A stretch of 64,000 nt of DNA from Sphingomonadaceae bacterium (lineage in GTDB: Bacteria > Pseudomonadota > Alphaproteobacteria > Sphingomonadales > Sphingomonadaceae): assembly GCA_947453945.1 (NCBI GenBank), contig CANGJB010000008.1, positions 1 to 64,000 of the forward strand, read 5' to 3'. Below are positions 35,508 through 44,374 of the stretch, one piece after another. The notes under the pieces were generated by a model that was not told the origin of the DNA, ran no database searches, and saw only the letters and a program-made list of their open reading frames with translations. The translations under genes were made by a program, and so were the position numbers. Positions within the stretch are counted from its first letter, which is position 1. The number at the start of each line of letters is the position of its first letter.

Positions 35508-37724
35508 ATGGCTACCTTGCTTCTGACCGCTGTCGGCACCGTTTTCGGTGGGCCGCTGGGCGGCGCAATCGGAGCGCTTGTCGGCCGCCAGATCGATACG
35601 GCGATCATCGGGGGGCGCCGGGTCGAGGGGCCTCGGCTCAAGGACCTGACGGTCCAAACTTCAAGCTACGGTTCAGCGCTGCCGCTCCATTTCGGCAAAA
35701 TGCGGGCAGCTGGAACCGTCATCTGGGCGACGGAACTGGTCGAGCACAAGAACACGGCGAGCAGCGGCAAGGGGCGGCCATCGGTCACCAGCTATGCCTA
35801 CTCATCCTCGTTCGCGGTCGCGGTATCGAGCAGGCCGATTGCGGGGATTGGGCGCATCTGGGCAGACGGCAACCTGCTGCGCGGCGCGAGCGGCGACCTC
35901 AAGGTAGGGGGCACGCTGCGCATCCATTTGGGGCATGGAGATCAGGCTGCCGATGCACTGATGGTCCAAGCCGAAGGCAGCACGCGCTGCCCGGCCTATC
36001 GCGGGCTGGCCTATGTCGTGTTCGAGGACCTCGAACTGGCCGACTACGGTAATCGCATTCCCTCGCTCACTTTCGAAATCCTGGCAGATCCGGCGGATAC
36101 CTCCGTGGGCGCAATCGCAAGCGCGATCCTGCCGGAAGCAACTGTCAGCGACCTTGGCACGAGCCTGGCCGGGTTCAGCATCGACCAAGGATCGGCGGGA
36201 GACGCGCTTGCTGTGATCAGCGATGCGGTCCCAATTGCCTGCGCGGTTTCGGGCGGTGCGCTATTGATCCATGCTGGCGAACCAAATTCCGACGTGGTGC
36301 CGTTTCTGCTGCCCGGGCCTGCAGCCGCCAACAAGGAAACGCAATCGGCCGAGATCAAGACTAGCGGCTGGTCGCGCAAGCGAGAGCCGTTGCCGCGTGT
36401 GCGGCAATGCGGGGTGCGCTACTACGACGTTGCCCGCGACTACCAGCCGGGCTTGCAACGCGGCATCGGCCGGAGCGAGCAGGGCGACCTGCAGGTCATC
36501 GAACTACCCGCCGCTCTGACCGCCTCGGCAGCCCAGTGGCTGGCAGGATATGCAAGCCGCCGGGCATCGCGGCCCACCGACACCATCAGCTACAGGGTGA
36601 CAGAGATCGACCCCGCGATCCGGCCCGGCGCGTTCGTGAAGCTTCCGATCGCGTCGGGCCTCTGGCGTGTCGCGCAGTGGGAATGGCAGCAGGACGGCGT
36701 GCTGCTTTCGCTCGCTTCAAGCCCTTCACCCAGGGGGGGTGCGGCCAGCCCAGCACCAAGTTCCGATCCGGGCCGGTTCAACCCGGCGGTGGACCTCCTC
36801 CAAACACCAACCGTGCTCGACGCATTCGCTTTGCCCTGGGACGGGACAGGAATCGGAACCACACCTGCCGTCTATGTCGCCGCATCCGGGGCGAGCGCAG
36901 GTTGGACCGGCGCAGCACTGCTGGCGGACCTCGGCGGAGACGGCGGGGCGCTGACCTCGATAGGTTCGACCGGCCGGACACGGACGCGCGTGGGCAGGAC
37001 GGTCGGGGCTATGCCCGTAGCCTCGCCGCTGCTGCTCGATCGTCGCTCAACCGTCGACGTCGTGCTCGCAGGGCCCGATCAGCTGCTCGTCGATGCCAGC
37101 CTGGCGCAACTGCTCCAAGGGGCGAACCGGGCGCGGCTTGGCAGCGAGCTCGTCCAGTTCGGCAGCGCCGTTCCTCTCGGTGGGGGCGCTTGGCGGCTAG
37201 GCAAATGGCTGCGCGGACGGGGCGGCACGGAGTGGGCAATCGGGACCCATGTTGCCAATGAGTCATTCACCTTGATCGAGGACTCGCTGGTGCGGCTGGA
37301 TGCGTCGTTGATCGGTGATCCCAGCACGACGCGGATCGTGGCCGTGGGCCTGGGGGATACGGCAGCAGTCACTGTGCCCGTGGCCGATTCGAGTGCGACC
37401 CTGCGGCCTCTGTCGCCGGTGCACGGCTCTGCCAAGCTGCAGGGCGACGGTTCGATCGCTCTTAGATGGGTGCGGCGCGCTCGGGGATCTTGGCTATGGC
37501 TGGACGGAGTTGACGTGCCGCTGAACGAGGAGGCCGAGCTCTGGGAAATTGCCCTTGGCGAACCGGCAGCGCCGCTTCTTCGATGGCAGACTGCCAGTTC
37601 GACGCTTGTGGTGACTGCAGGGCAGATCGCAGGGCTACCGGCTGGCTCCCCGCACTATTTCACCGTGCGCCAGATCGGCCGAAATGCGGCTTCCGTGCCG
37701 CTGCGCATCGATTTCCCCGCCTGA
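35508..37724 (+). CDS. GTA baseplate/host-specificity tail protein (gp15), short form
   Basis: Start at ATG 35508 (MATLLLTAVGTVFGGPLGGA), giving 738 aa. The N-terminus is a hydrophobic glycine-rich helix that could insert into membrane. The central part (about 150-430) matches the phage-tail-3 type fold (RVRQCGVRYYDVARDYQPG and SYRVTEIDPAIRPGAFVKLP). The C-terminal third is beta-rich and ends with an Ig-like or receptor-binding region. RcGTA gp15 is about 1,300 aa and includes a TIM-barrel domain; that domain is absent here. Confidence 0.86.
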   Translation: MATLLLTAVGTVFGGPLGGAIGALVGRQIDTAIIGGRRVEGPRLKDLTVQTSSYGSALPLHFGKMRAAGTVIWATELVEHKNTASSGKGRPSVTSYAYSSSFAVAVSSRPIAGIGRIWADGNLLRGASGDLKVGGTLRIHLGHGDQAADALMVQAEGSTRCPAYRGLAYVVFEDLELADYGNRIPSLTFEILADPADTSVGAIASAILPEATVSDLGTSLAGFSIDQGSAGDALAVISDAVPIACAVSGGALLIHAGEPNSDVVPFLLPGPAAANKETQSAEIKTSGWSRKREPLPRVRQCGVRYYDVARDYQPGLQRGIGRSEQGDLQVIELPAALTASAAQWLAGYASRRASRPTDTISYRVTEIDPAIRPGAFVKLPIASGLWRVAQWEWQQDGVLLSLASSPSPRGGAASPAPSSDPGRFNPAVDLLQTPTVLDAFALPWDGTGIGTTPAVYVAASGASAGWTGAALLADLGGDGGALTSIGSTGRTRTRVGRTVGAMPVASPLLLDRRSTVDVVLAGPDQLLVDASLAQLLQGANRARLGSELVQFGSAVPLGGGAWRLGKWLRGRGGTEWAIGTHVANESFTLIEDSLVRLDASLIGDPSTTRIVAVGLGDTAAVTVPVADSSATLRPLSPVHGSAKLQGDGSIALRWVRRARGSWLWLDGVDVPLNEEAELWEIALGEPAAPLLRWQTASSTLVVTAGQIAGLPAGSPHYFTVRQIGRNAASVPLRIDFPA

Positions 37725-37745
37725 CGCAAGCAACAGGACACGATC

Positions 37746-38201
37746 ATGACTGACCCCATCAGCTTTTCCGCCTCCACCGCGCGCTTTGCGCTTCCCCTTT
37801 TGTTCGCAGGGCAAAGCCAGAAGGAAATCACGGTCAATGAGGCCATGCAGACCGCTGACGTTCTGCTGCATCCGGTGATCGAAGCCGTTTTAGCAGCCCC
37901 GCCGGCAACCCCCTCGAACGGGCAATGCTGGCTTGTCGGCAGCAGTGCGACAGGGGCTTTTGCCGGTCAGACTGATCGGATCGCCGCGTGGAGCGAAGGT
38001 GGTTGGCGGTTTATCGCACCGCGGGACGGCATGCGGACCTACGATCTTTCAGCAAGTGCGCATCGCCTTTATGCTGCGGGCTCGTGGCGGTTGATCGCCG
38101 CACCATCCGGCCCGTCGGGTGGCACTGTCATCGACAGCCAGGCGCGTACCGCGCTTGCGGCGATCATTGCCGCTCTGCGCACTGCCGGCATATTTTCATG
38201 A
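37746..38201 (+). CDS. DUF2793 protein, last gene of the GTA cluster
   Basis: The 151-aa protein has the DUF2793 pattern: STARFALPLLFAGQSQKEIT, VNEAMQTADVLLHPVI, NGQCWLVGSSATGAFAGQ and WSEGGWRFIAPRDGM. DUF2793 domains are found in tail-tip proteins of prophages and GTAs and probably bind cell surfaces. It follows gp15 by 21 nt. The C-terminal helix (DSQARTALAAIIAALRTAGI) may drive trimerisation. Confidence 0.85.
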   Translation: MTDPISFSASTARFALPLLFAGQSQKEITVNEAMQTADVLLHPVIEAVLAAPPATPSNGQCWLVGSSATGAFAGQTDRIAAWSEGGWRFIAPRDGMRTYDLSASAHRLYAAGSWRLIAAPSGPSGGTVIDSQARTALAAIIAALRTAGIFS

Positions 38202-38288
38202 TCTGCGTCGGCGCTTTCCAAGACTGCACTGCCTTAGTCATTCAAAGCCGCGCTTATCTCAGGGTTGCTGCGTAGAGGTCTGGTTTTA

Positions 38289-38334
38289 GTTGCCTTTTGG
38301 CAACAGCAAGCACTCACGTTTGCTTGCAAGCAAA
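38289..38334 (+). promoter_or_regulatory. Palindromes upstream of the OmpA-family gene
   Basis: GTTGCC-TTTT-GGCAAC (38289-38304) is a perfect 6-bp inverted repeat, and TTTGCTTGCAAGCAAA (38319-38334) is a perfect 16-bp palindrome. Both are in the 194-nt gap before the ompA-like gene. The 16-mer looks like a dimeric repressor site; a GCAAGC copy at 38306-38311 could form a second half site. The hairpin could also end GTA transcripts, but lacks a T tract after the stem. Confidence 0.45.
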
Positions 38335-38395
38335 ATCGAGAGCCGCTAATAGCTCACTCACCCGAGGCATGACTTCGAATAAAGGGGAAATGATA

Positions 38396-39502
38396 ATGCG
38401 GAAAATGCTCCTGGGCTTGGCCCTGGCGTCAACGGCGCTCGCAACGCCGGCGCTCGCCAAGAAGGATTCGTGGTACGTCGAGGTCGATGCGGGCGCTATG
38501 GTTCTTGAAAAAACCGACCTAGCGATTGCTGGTGCCGCTAACGCTGCGACGCTGAAGAGCAAAACTGGTTACGACTTTGGTGGCATCGTTGGTTATGATT
38601 TCGGTGGATTTCGCCTTGAAACCGAAGTCGCATATCGCCGTAGCAACGCGGATCGTCTGACCGACAGCGCTGGCAATGCGTTTGACCATTCCGCCAATAC
38701 TCTCATTGGTCGGTCACGCGCACTCAGCTACATGGTCAATGGCCTGCTCGACTTCGGCAGCGACGACAGCCTTCAGGCGTTTGTCGGCGGCGGCGTCGGC
38801 GTCGCCAACGTCAAGTATCAGATTGCAACGGCCGGCTTCGGTGGCACCAACGACTCGAGCACCAAGTTCGCATGGCAGGCACTCGCGGGCGTTCGCACCC
38901 CGCTCTCCAAGCACTGGGACGTGGGTCTGAAGTATCGCTACTTCTCGGTCAGCAATGTCGACGTAATCGGCAACGATCTGCTGGCCGGCCAAAATGTCCG
39001 CGGTCAGTGGCGTTCGCACTCGCTGCTCGGCACGCTGGCGTACAACTTTGGCGGTGCTGAACCGGCTCCGATGCCGGAACCGCCCGCTCCCCCGCCGCCC
39101 CCGCCGCCCCCGCCGCCCCCGCCGCCCCCGCCGCCTCCGCCGGCTCCGGTATGCAACAAGGGTCCGTACATCGTGTTCTTCGACTGGGATAAGTCGAGCA
39201 TCACGCCTGAAGCGGCAACCATTCTGGACAACGCGGTCACGGCCTATGGCAACTGCGCCAGCGTGCCGATCATGCTGGCAGGTTACACCGACCGTTCGGG
39301 TTCGCCGAAGTACAATCAGGGTCTTTCGGAGCGTCGCAACTCTTCGGTCCGCGGCTACCTGACCACCCATGGCATCCCGGATGGTGCGATCACCAGCCAG
39401 GCCTTCGGCGAGAGCAACCCGCGCGTTCCGACCGCCGACGGTGTTCGCGAACTCCAGAACCGCCGCGTGGAAATCACGTACGGTCCGGGTTCGGGCATGT
39501 AA
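38396..39502 (+). CDS. OmpA-family outer membrane protein with Pro-rich linker
   Basis: ATG 38396 is chosen because AAAGGGG lies 9 nt upstream and MRKMLLGLALASTALATPALA is then a clean signal peptide; 368 aa. Residues 25-220 form an eight-strand OmpA-like beta-barrel (YVEVDAGAMVLEKTDL … LLGTLAYNFGG). Residues about 223-250 are an almost pure proline linker. The C-terminal OmpA domain binds peptidoglycan (IVFFDWDKSSITPEA, AGYTDRSGSPKYNQGLSERR). It is closed by a strong terminator. Abundant structural porin-like protein; pore activity not predictable. Confidence 0.93.
   Translation: MRKMLLGLALASTALATPALAKKDSWYVEVDAGAMVLEKTDLAIAGAANAATLKSKTGYDFGGIVGYDFGGFRLETEVAYRRSNADRLTDSAGNAFDHSANTLIGRSRALSYMVNGLLDFGSDDSLQAFVGGGVGVANVKYQIATAGFGGTNDSSTKFAWQALAGVRTPLSKHWDVGLKYRYFSVSNVDVIGNDLLAGQNVRGQWRSHSLLGTLAYNFGGAEPAPMPEPPAPPPPPPPPPPPPPPPPPPAPVCNKGPYIVFFDWDKSSITPEAATILDNAVTAYGNCASVPIMLAGYTDRSGSPKYNQGLSERRNSSVRGYLTTHGIPDGAITSQAFGESNPRVPTADGVRELQNRRVEITYGPGSGM
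39089..39146 (+). repeat. 9-nt tandem repeat coding the proline linker
   Basis: The unit CCGCCCCCG (Pro-Pro-Pro frame) repeats about five times, then degenerates to CCGCCTCCG and CCGGCTCCG. Because the unit is a multiple of three, slippage would change linker length without a frameshift. Confidence 0.8.
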
Positions 39503-39529
39503 GCTTCGGCGAACTGCTGGAAATGAATT

Positions 39530-39558
39530 GGGGGCCGGAGAAATCCGGTCCCCTTTTT
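39530..39558 (+). terminator. Rho-independent terminator of the OmpA-family gene
   Basis: GGGGGCCGG (39530-39538) pairs with CCGGTCCCC (39545-39553), nine pairs with one G-U, 6-nt loop, then five T. It is 27 nt after the stop codon. Confidence 0.92.
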
Positions 39559-39698
39559 CGTGGGCCATTGCTGCGGTAACGGGTTTGCCTTGCAAGTGCT
39601 GGTGATCCGGCAGGCATCACCGGGAGCCCGGAGCCCCGCATCCGGTCTCGAGCGCAGGTCCGGCCCGCAATACGCAACCGTTGCCGGGGGGACTGTCC

Positions 39699-41255
39699 CT
39701 AGCTTTCGCGGCGGACAAGATCGCGGCGGGATATCTCGAGCGCGATCAACGCGAACGGCACCACTACGAGTATTCCGGCAAGGCCAATTCGCAGGCCACC
39801 GAAGCTCTCCGAGATCCGGCCGGCCGAATAGGGCCCAAGGGCAAGACCGACCATGGTCGCAAAGAGGAAGAACGACGCCGTAGCCGTGGCGCGGGTCGTC
39901 GCGGGAACGATATTGACGATCGTCCCCGCCGCCCCGCCAAGCGCCGCGCTGGCAAGAAACCACATCGGAAACACGCAGAAATACACGACTGTCAGCGAGT
40001 GGGTTCCCAGCATGATGCAATTCGGGACCAGCGAGGCGAGCAGCGCCACGATGACGACCAGGAGGCGCCGGGAGTGGAAGCGATCACCGGCAAATCGATC
40101 CCCCAAGGCGCCTCCTGTGATCACACCGAGAGCACCGCCTGCCGCCGCCGATCCACCGACAACGAGCGCCACCGCACCCGGTGACGCGCCAAACTCGCGC
40201 ATTACGAAGGACGGGCCGAATGCAGAACCAGCGTATGTGATCACGCACATGAGGCCATAGCCCAGATTGAGCCCGACGACCGACGGCGAAGCCCAGATGA
40301 CCGCGAATGCCTCCGGATCGTCATGGCGCAGGGCGATGGCCCAAGACGTAATCGCATAAGTCCCGATGGCGAGTGCGATCCACTGCGCAGGATCCTCCAG
40401 AAGCCGCGTCAGGAAATAGGCGACGAGCGCGAGACCCACCAAGATTGCCACATTGCCGAGCAGCGCCCTGACGCCGCGCCTGGCGGCCGCAAGCAGCGTG
40501 AACGGCGGGACAATCGAGCCAAGATCACGGAAAAATGCCCCCCAGGTCGCCGGCTGGACTGCAGCCTTCGGCAGAGTATTCGCAGCTGAGGATTCAAATC
40601 GGCCACGGATGGGCTCGCGGAGACTGCGCACCCACAGCGCGAGAAGCAATCCGGGCAATCCGACGGCCAGAAAGGCCGCTTGCCAACCTGCGAGTGCGAA
40701 TGGCCGCGCGCCAATCGGAAATGCGTGGTTCCATCCCCCCGCAATTGCGGTTCCGATATAGAGCGAGAACCCGCCGCCGAGGTAGATGCCCGAAGAAAAG
40801 ATTGCCACCGCCGTCGCGCGGCGATGGGCCGGAAAGTAGTCTGCAAGCAGCGAATAGGAGCAAGGTCCGGCGGTAGCCTCTCCCACACCGACGCCGATGC
40901 GTGCCGCACCCAGTTGCCAGAAGGTACGGGACAAGCCGGACAGAGCGGTCATCGTCGACCACAAGGCGAGGCCTGTGGCCAGCAACTGGGTTCGCGTTGC
41001 GCGATCTGCCAGCTTACCGAGCGGGATCCCGAAGAGGGCGTAGAACACGCCAAACGCCGTGCCGTAAAGGAAGCCGAACTGGGCATCGGAAATGCCGAGA
41101 TCGTGCTTGATATCCACCGCGAGGATCGTGAGCAGCTGCCGATCCACGAAGTTGATGACGTAGACAATGACCAGGACTAGCAGCGCGTACCAGCTGTAGC
41201 GATCTACGCCGAGCCACTGCTTCGGCTTATCCGTCATCTCCATACTTCGTGCCAT
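39699..41255 (-). CDS. MFS transporter (spinster-like)
   Basis: The 518-aa protein has about twelve hydrophobic helices. The N-terminal half shows NFVDRQLLTILAVDIK and the A-motif-like GIPLGKLADRATR loop between helices 2 and 3; RIGVGVGEATAGPCSYSLLADYFP follows helix 4, which is typical of the Spns/hexuronate-type branch. A long loop (residues 215-255) lies between the halves. The cargo is unknown. In-frame ATGs at 41255, 41243 and 41237 are possible; the first two lie inside the queC 3' end, so the gene is in one operon with queC. Confidence 0.85.
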   Translation of the reverse strand: MARSMEMTDKPKQWLGVDRYSWYALLVLVIVYVINFVDRQLLTILAVDIKHDLGISDAQFGFLYGTAFGVFYALFGIPLGKLADRATRTQLLATGLALWSTMTALSGLSRTFWQLGAARIGVGVGEATAGPCSYSLLADYFPAHRRATAVAIFSSGIYLGGGFSLYIGTAIAGGWNHAFPIGARPFALAGWQAAFLAVGLPGLLLALWVRSLREPIRGRFESSAANTLPKAAVQPATWGAFFRDLGSIVPPFTLLAAARRGVRALLGNVAILVGLALVAYFLTRLLEDPAQWIALAIGTYAITSWAIALRHDDPEAFAVIWASPSVVGLNLGYGLMCVITYAGSAFGPSFVMREFGASPGAVALVVGGSAAAGGALGVITGGALGDRFAGDRFHSRRLLVVIVALLASLVPNCIMLGTHSLTVVYFCVFPMWFLASAALGGAAGTIVNIVPATTRATATASFFLFATMVGLALGPYSAGRISESFGGLRIGLAGILVVVPFALIALEISRRDLVRRES

Positions 41256-41931
41256 CCTCTATCCCCGCCGCATCAAATCCCGCGCGCCGCAAGCGGCAAC
41301 TGTCGCACACGCCGCAGGCCTGCCGATCGGGCAGCGGATCGTAGCACGACCAGCTGGCACCCGGATCGAGCCCGAGACGGGCCGCTTCTTGCGCGATTTC
41401 GCTTTTCTTGAGGTGCTGGAGCGGCGCGTGCACTCGCACGGTGCCACCATCATTTCCGATCTTGGTCGCAACCCGAGCGAGGTCCTGGAAGCCGCCAATG
41501 AATTCAGGGCGGCAATCCGGATAACCCGAGTAGTCCAGCGCATTGACGCCAATGAAGAGATCGCAGGAACCAGCTGCTTCCGCCCAGGCGAGGGCCAACG
41601 AGAGAAACACAAGGTTGCGTGCTGGCACATAAGTGACGGGAACATCATCTCCGACACCATCTTTCGGCACCGCTATATCAGCGGTGAGCGCCGACCCACC
41701 GAACTGGCGCAGATCGAGCGGCAGGATGACGTGCCGTTCCACACCCAGCGTTCCGGCAATTGCGCGTGCGGCATCGATCTCGACCCGGTGGCGCTGGTTG
41801 TAGTCAATCGTCAGCGCGAGAATCCGAAAGCCCTGCTCGCGCGCCAGCCCCGTACAGACCATTGAATCGAGACCGCCCGAGAGCAGAACGACTGCGAGAG
41901 GAACTTGTCCGGAAACGGTTTTTGCGACCAT
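41227..41931 (-). CDS. queC: 7-cyano-7-deazaguanine synthase
   Basis: QueC turns carboxydeazaguanine into preQ0 with ammonia and ATP, on the route to queuosine in tRNA. The 234-aa protein has the PP-loop LSGGLDSMV near residue 17 and the C-terminal zinc site (CYDPLPDRQACGVCDSC, four Cys). VTYVPARNLVFLSLALAWAE is also conserved. It ends inside the MFS gene start, and lies 49 nt after the DUF3617-like gene. Confidence 0.95.
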   Translation of the reverse strand: MVAKTVSGQVPLAVVLLSGGLDSMVCTGLAREQGFRILALTIDYNQRHRVEIDAARAIAGTLGVERHVILPLDLRQFGGSALTADIAVPKDGVGDDVPVTYVPARNLVFLSLALAWAEAAGSCDLFIGVNALDYSGYPDCRPEFIGGFQDLARVATKIGNDGGTVRVHAPLQHLKKSEIAQEAARLGLDPGASWSCYDPLPDRQACGVCDSCRLRRAGFDAAGIEDGTKYGDDG

Positions 41932-41980
41932 GTCGCAGAGCTAGAGGCATCGACCGCCCAAGGCAATCCTCGCCGCGAAA

Positions 41981-42427
41981 TCAGGAGGCGCAGGCTCCGA
42001 CACGCCGCACTTCCGCGCGCATGTTGAACGGCAACCCCTGCGCGACACCCTGGGTTTCGAGCTGCACGAGCTGCGCGCTCTCAAACCGAACGGACGTCTG
42101 TCCATAGCCATTGCCGGGGCAGGCGTAATGCACAGTGACGGCATCTGCGGTATCCTGAACGGTAAAGCTGCGGCAGGCTTCGCGCATGTGCCGGATCTGG
42201 ATCAGCCGCCGCCCATTCTCGATGCACAGCCGGGTCCGGCCGCCGGAAAGATCGCGATCCCGAACTTCCCACTGCCCGGGCTGCAGCTGATCGAGCATCG
42301 CAAGCGAGGGCTTCTCCGCGATCAGTGCCGGGCTCGGGAAAGCCGCCAGCGCGACAAACGCACCACCAATGCACCGGCGAGGCAAATGCCGGGCAAGGCT
42401 ACCAAGTCGGCGCAGCAAGCGATTCAT
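41981..42427 (-). CDS. Exported DUF3617-like small protein
   Basis: The 148-aa protein has a basic N-terminus followed by a hydrophobic segment (GGAFVALAAFPSPALIA), probably a signal peptide. The mature part shows LQPGQWEVRDRD and three spaced Cys (LCIEN, EACRSF, YACPGNGYG), which fits the DUF3617 periplasmic family. Function unknown. It precedes queC in the same direction. Confidence 0.6.
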   Translation of the reverse strand: MNRLLRRLGSLARHLPRRCIGGAFVALAAFPSPALIAEKPSLAMLDQLQPGQWEVRDRDLSGGRTRLCIENGRRLIQIRHMREACRSFTVQDTADAVTVHYACPGNGYGQTSVRFESAQLVQLETQGVAQGLPFNMRAEVRRVGACAS

Positions 42428-42536
42428 CTGGCAGGCGCGTCCATCAATGGCGCTCCGACTCCATGTCGCACCGCCTGATTACAGTATAGCCGAAATTTGG
42501 TTTGCGATAAAGTGTTCCGTGTGAGCGACAAACCAC

Positions 42537-43445
42537 TCAATCGAGATCAATCTTGAAAATACGCGAGCAAAACGCGCAATCCACGAGGATCAAACCCTCT
42601 TCGTTACGCATTTCCGCGCGTTCCGTTGGGCCGAACCGGGACAAAACGGAGCGGTAGTATTCGCTCGTACAGCGGCAGCCCTTACTGATCTCTAGCCCCT
42701 GATCGACCCTTACTTCGCGCTCTTCATGAAACAGCCGCCAAAGCAGAGTTTCGAGCTCAAGCGCCGGGTCGACCAATTCGGCTAGCGAAACCGTGCCGCC
42801 AATGATGCGCATGTGCTCCCACTCGGGATGGTCGTGCTGAACATGGAGCCGCTCGCGACCTTCCTCGCCCTCAGGCAGGTGCTGGATCAGGAGACCGCCA
42901 GCGACACAACCATTGGCGCTTGGGCGCACGCCGACCCGGATCATCGTCGGAATCTGTTCGGACTGGAAGAAGTAGCTTTCGCAAGCTCCCGCAAGCGATT
43001 CGCCCTGAAGCGGGACAATGCCCTGATAGCGCTGCCCTGCAGTCGCGAGATCAAAGGTGATGGCCAGGTAGCCGTCGCCAAACAGTGCATGGAGGCTCGG
43101 GCTGGGGCCGAGATCATCCAGGCGCGCCCGATCAAAGCGCACGTAGCCACGCAGTTCACCGGCGCGATAGTCGCACACCAGCAAATCGACCACGCCGTCC
43201 TGGGTCTGCGCCTGCATGGTGAGCTGACCCTGATCATCCTTGAGCAGCGAGCCCAGCAACGCAGCCAGCACGAGGGCTTCAGCGAGAAGGTTGCGAATCG
43301 GCGCCGGGTAGGAATGCGCCCCGATTACGTCATCGAGCACCGGGCCGAGCCGGACCACGCGTCCACGTGCATCACGCTCGGGAACGGTGAAAGCAAGAAC
43401 CTGATCGAAGCCGGTCGTGCTGGCAGAGGCGCCCCCTTCCGCCAT
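42537..43445 (-). CDS. hslO: Redox-regulated chaperone Hsp33
   Basis: Hsp33 holds unfolding proteins during oxidative heat stress. The 302-aa protein has the C-terminal zinc switch: CRC near residue 257, 30 residues, then CAFC, the canonical CxC-X(27-32)-CxxC arrangement. The N-terminal domain shows GRVVRLGPVLDDVIGAH and HALFGDGYLAITFD. It starts 2 nt after the argF stop, giving the frequent alphaproteobacterial order argD-argF-hslO. Confidence 0.95.
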   Translation of the reverse strand: MAEGGASASTTGFDQVLAFTVPERDARGRVVRLGPVLDDVIGAHSYPAPIRNLLAEALVLAALLGSLLKDDQGQLTMQAQTQDGVVDLLVCDYRAGELRGYVRFDRARLDDLGPSPSLHALFGDGYLAITFDLATAGQRYQGIVPLQGESLAGACESYFFQSEQIPTMIRVGVRPSANGCVAGGLLIQHLPEGEEGRERLHVQHDHPEWEHMRIIGGTVSLAELVDPALELETLLWRLFHEEREVRVDQGLEISKGCRCTSEYYRSVLSRFGPTERAEMRNEEGLILVDCAFCSRIFKIDLD

Positions 43446-43447
43446 GG

Positions 43448-44374
43448 TCAGATCTGCCCGAACGCCCAGCGCAGAATCGCCTTCTGGGCGTGAATGCGGT
43501 TTTCCGCTTCATCCCACACTACCGATTGCGGACCGTCGATCACCGCATCGGTCACTTCTTCTCCGCGGTGCGCGGGCAAGCAGTGGAGCAGAACGGCATC
43601 AGGGTTGGCCAGCGCCATCAGCGCTGCATTGACCTGAAACGGCGCCATTGCAGCCAGCTTGGCTTCGGCATGGGCCTGCCCCATCGAGATCCAAGTGTCC
43701 GTCACGACGACATCGGCACCGCGCACCGCTTCGGCCGCATCGCGATGAACCGCAATGCGCGCACCGCCGGCCTGCGCCGCGGCAATGAAAGCGGGATCGC
43801 TTTCGTAACCTTCGGGCACGCCGATACGAACATTGAACTTCATCAGTCCGGCGGCTTCGACAAAGGAATTTAGCACGTTGTTGCCGTCGCCCAGCCAGGC
43901 GACCTCGAGCCCAGGGAGCGCCTTGCCGTGTTCAAGAAGCGTCTGGAGATCGGCAACGATCTGGCACGGATGCGAAAGATCCGTCAGGCCATTGATCACC
44001 GGCACGCTGGCGTAGTGCGCGAGTTCCTCGAGTTTGGCGTGATCATCCGTGCGCAGCATGATCACGTCAGCCATCCGGCTGAGTACACGCGCCGTGTCAG
44101 CAATAGTCTCTCCGCGACCGAGTTGCGTGGTGCCGGCATCGAGGACCAGCGCGCTGCCACCAAGCTGTCGGATCGCGATGTCGAAAGAGACGCGCGTACG
44201 CGTTGAGTTCTTTTCAAACACCAATGCCAGCACGCGCCCAGCCAGCGGCGCATCGTGATCGGGCAATCCCTTGGGGAGCCCGCTGCGCGCTGCTTTCCGG
44301 TCCATCGCATCGCCCAGCATGGCGGCCAGCGCATCACCGCCTGCGTCGCTGAGGTTCAGGAAATGCCGGGTCAT
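43448..44374 (-). CDS. argF: Ornithine carbamoyltransferase
   Basis: The 308-aa enzyme makes citrulline from ornithine and carbamoyl phosphate. [13 protein letters not shown] holds the carbamoyl-phosphate STRTR motif, HPCQ and the catalytic [11 protein letters not shown] near the C-terminus are all present. It overlaps argD by 4 nt (ATGA) and is followed by hslO at 2 nt. Confidence 0.96.
   Translation of the reverse strand: MTRHFLNLSDAGGDALAAMLGDAMDRKAARSGLPKGLPDHDAPLAGRVLALVFEKNSTRTRVSFDIAIRQLGGSALVLDAGTTQLGRGETIADTARVLSRMADVIMLRTDDHAKLEELAHYASVPVINGLTDLSHPCQIVADLQTLLEHGKALPGLEVAWLGDGNNVLNSFVEAAGLMKFNVRIGVPEGYESDPAFIAAAQAGGARIAVHRDAAEAVRGADVVVTDTWISMGQAHAEAKLAAMAPFQVNAALMALANPDAVLLHCLPAHRGEEVTDAVIDGPQSVVWDEAENRIHAQKAILRWAFGQI

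Noticed and set aside
23979..38201. Prophage
   Set aside because: No integrase, repressor, replication or lysis genes, no attachment repeats seen, gene order equals that of GTAs.
39089..39146. Assembly or frameshift error in the proline-coding repeat
   Set aside because: The frame stays open on both sides and both flanking OmpA domains are complete.
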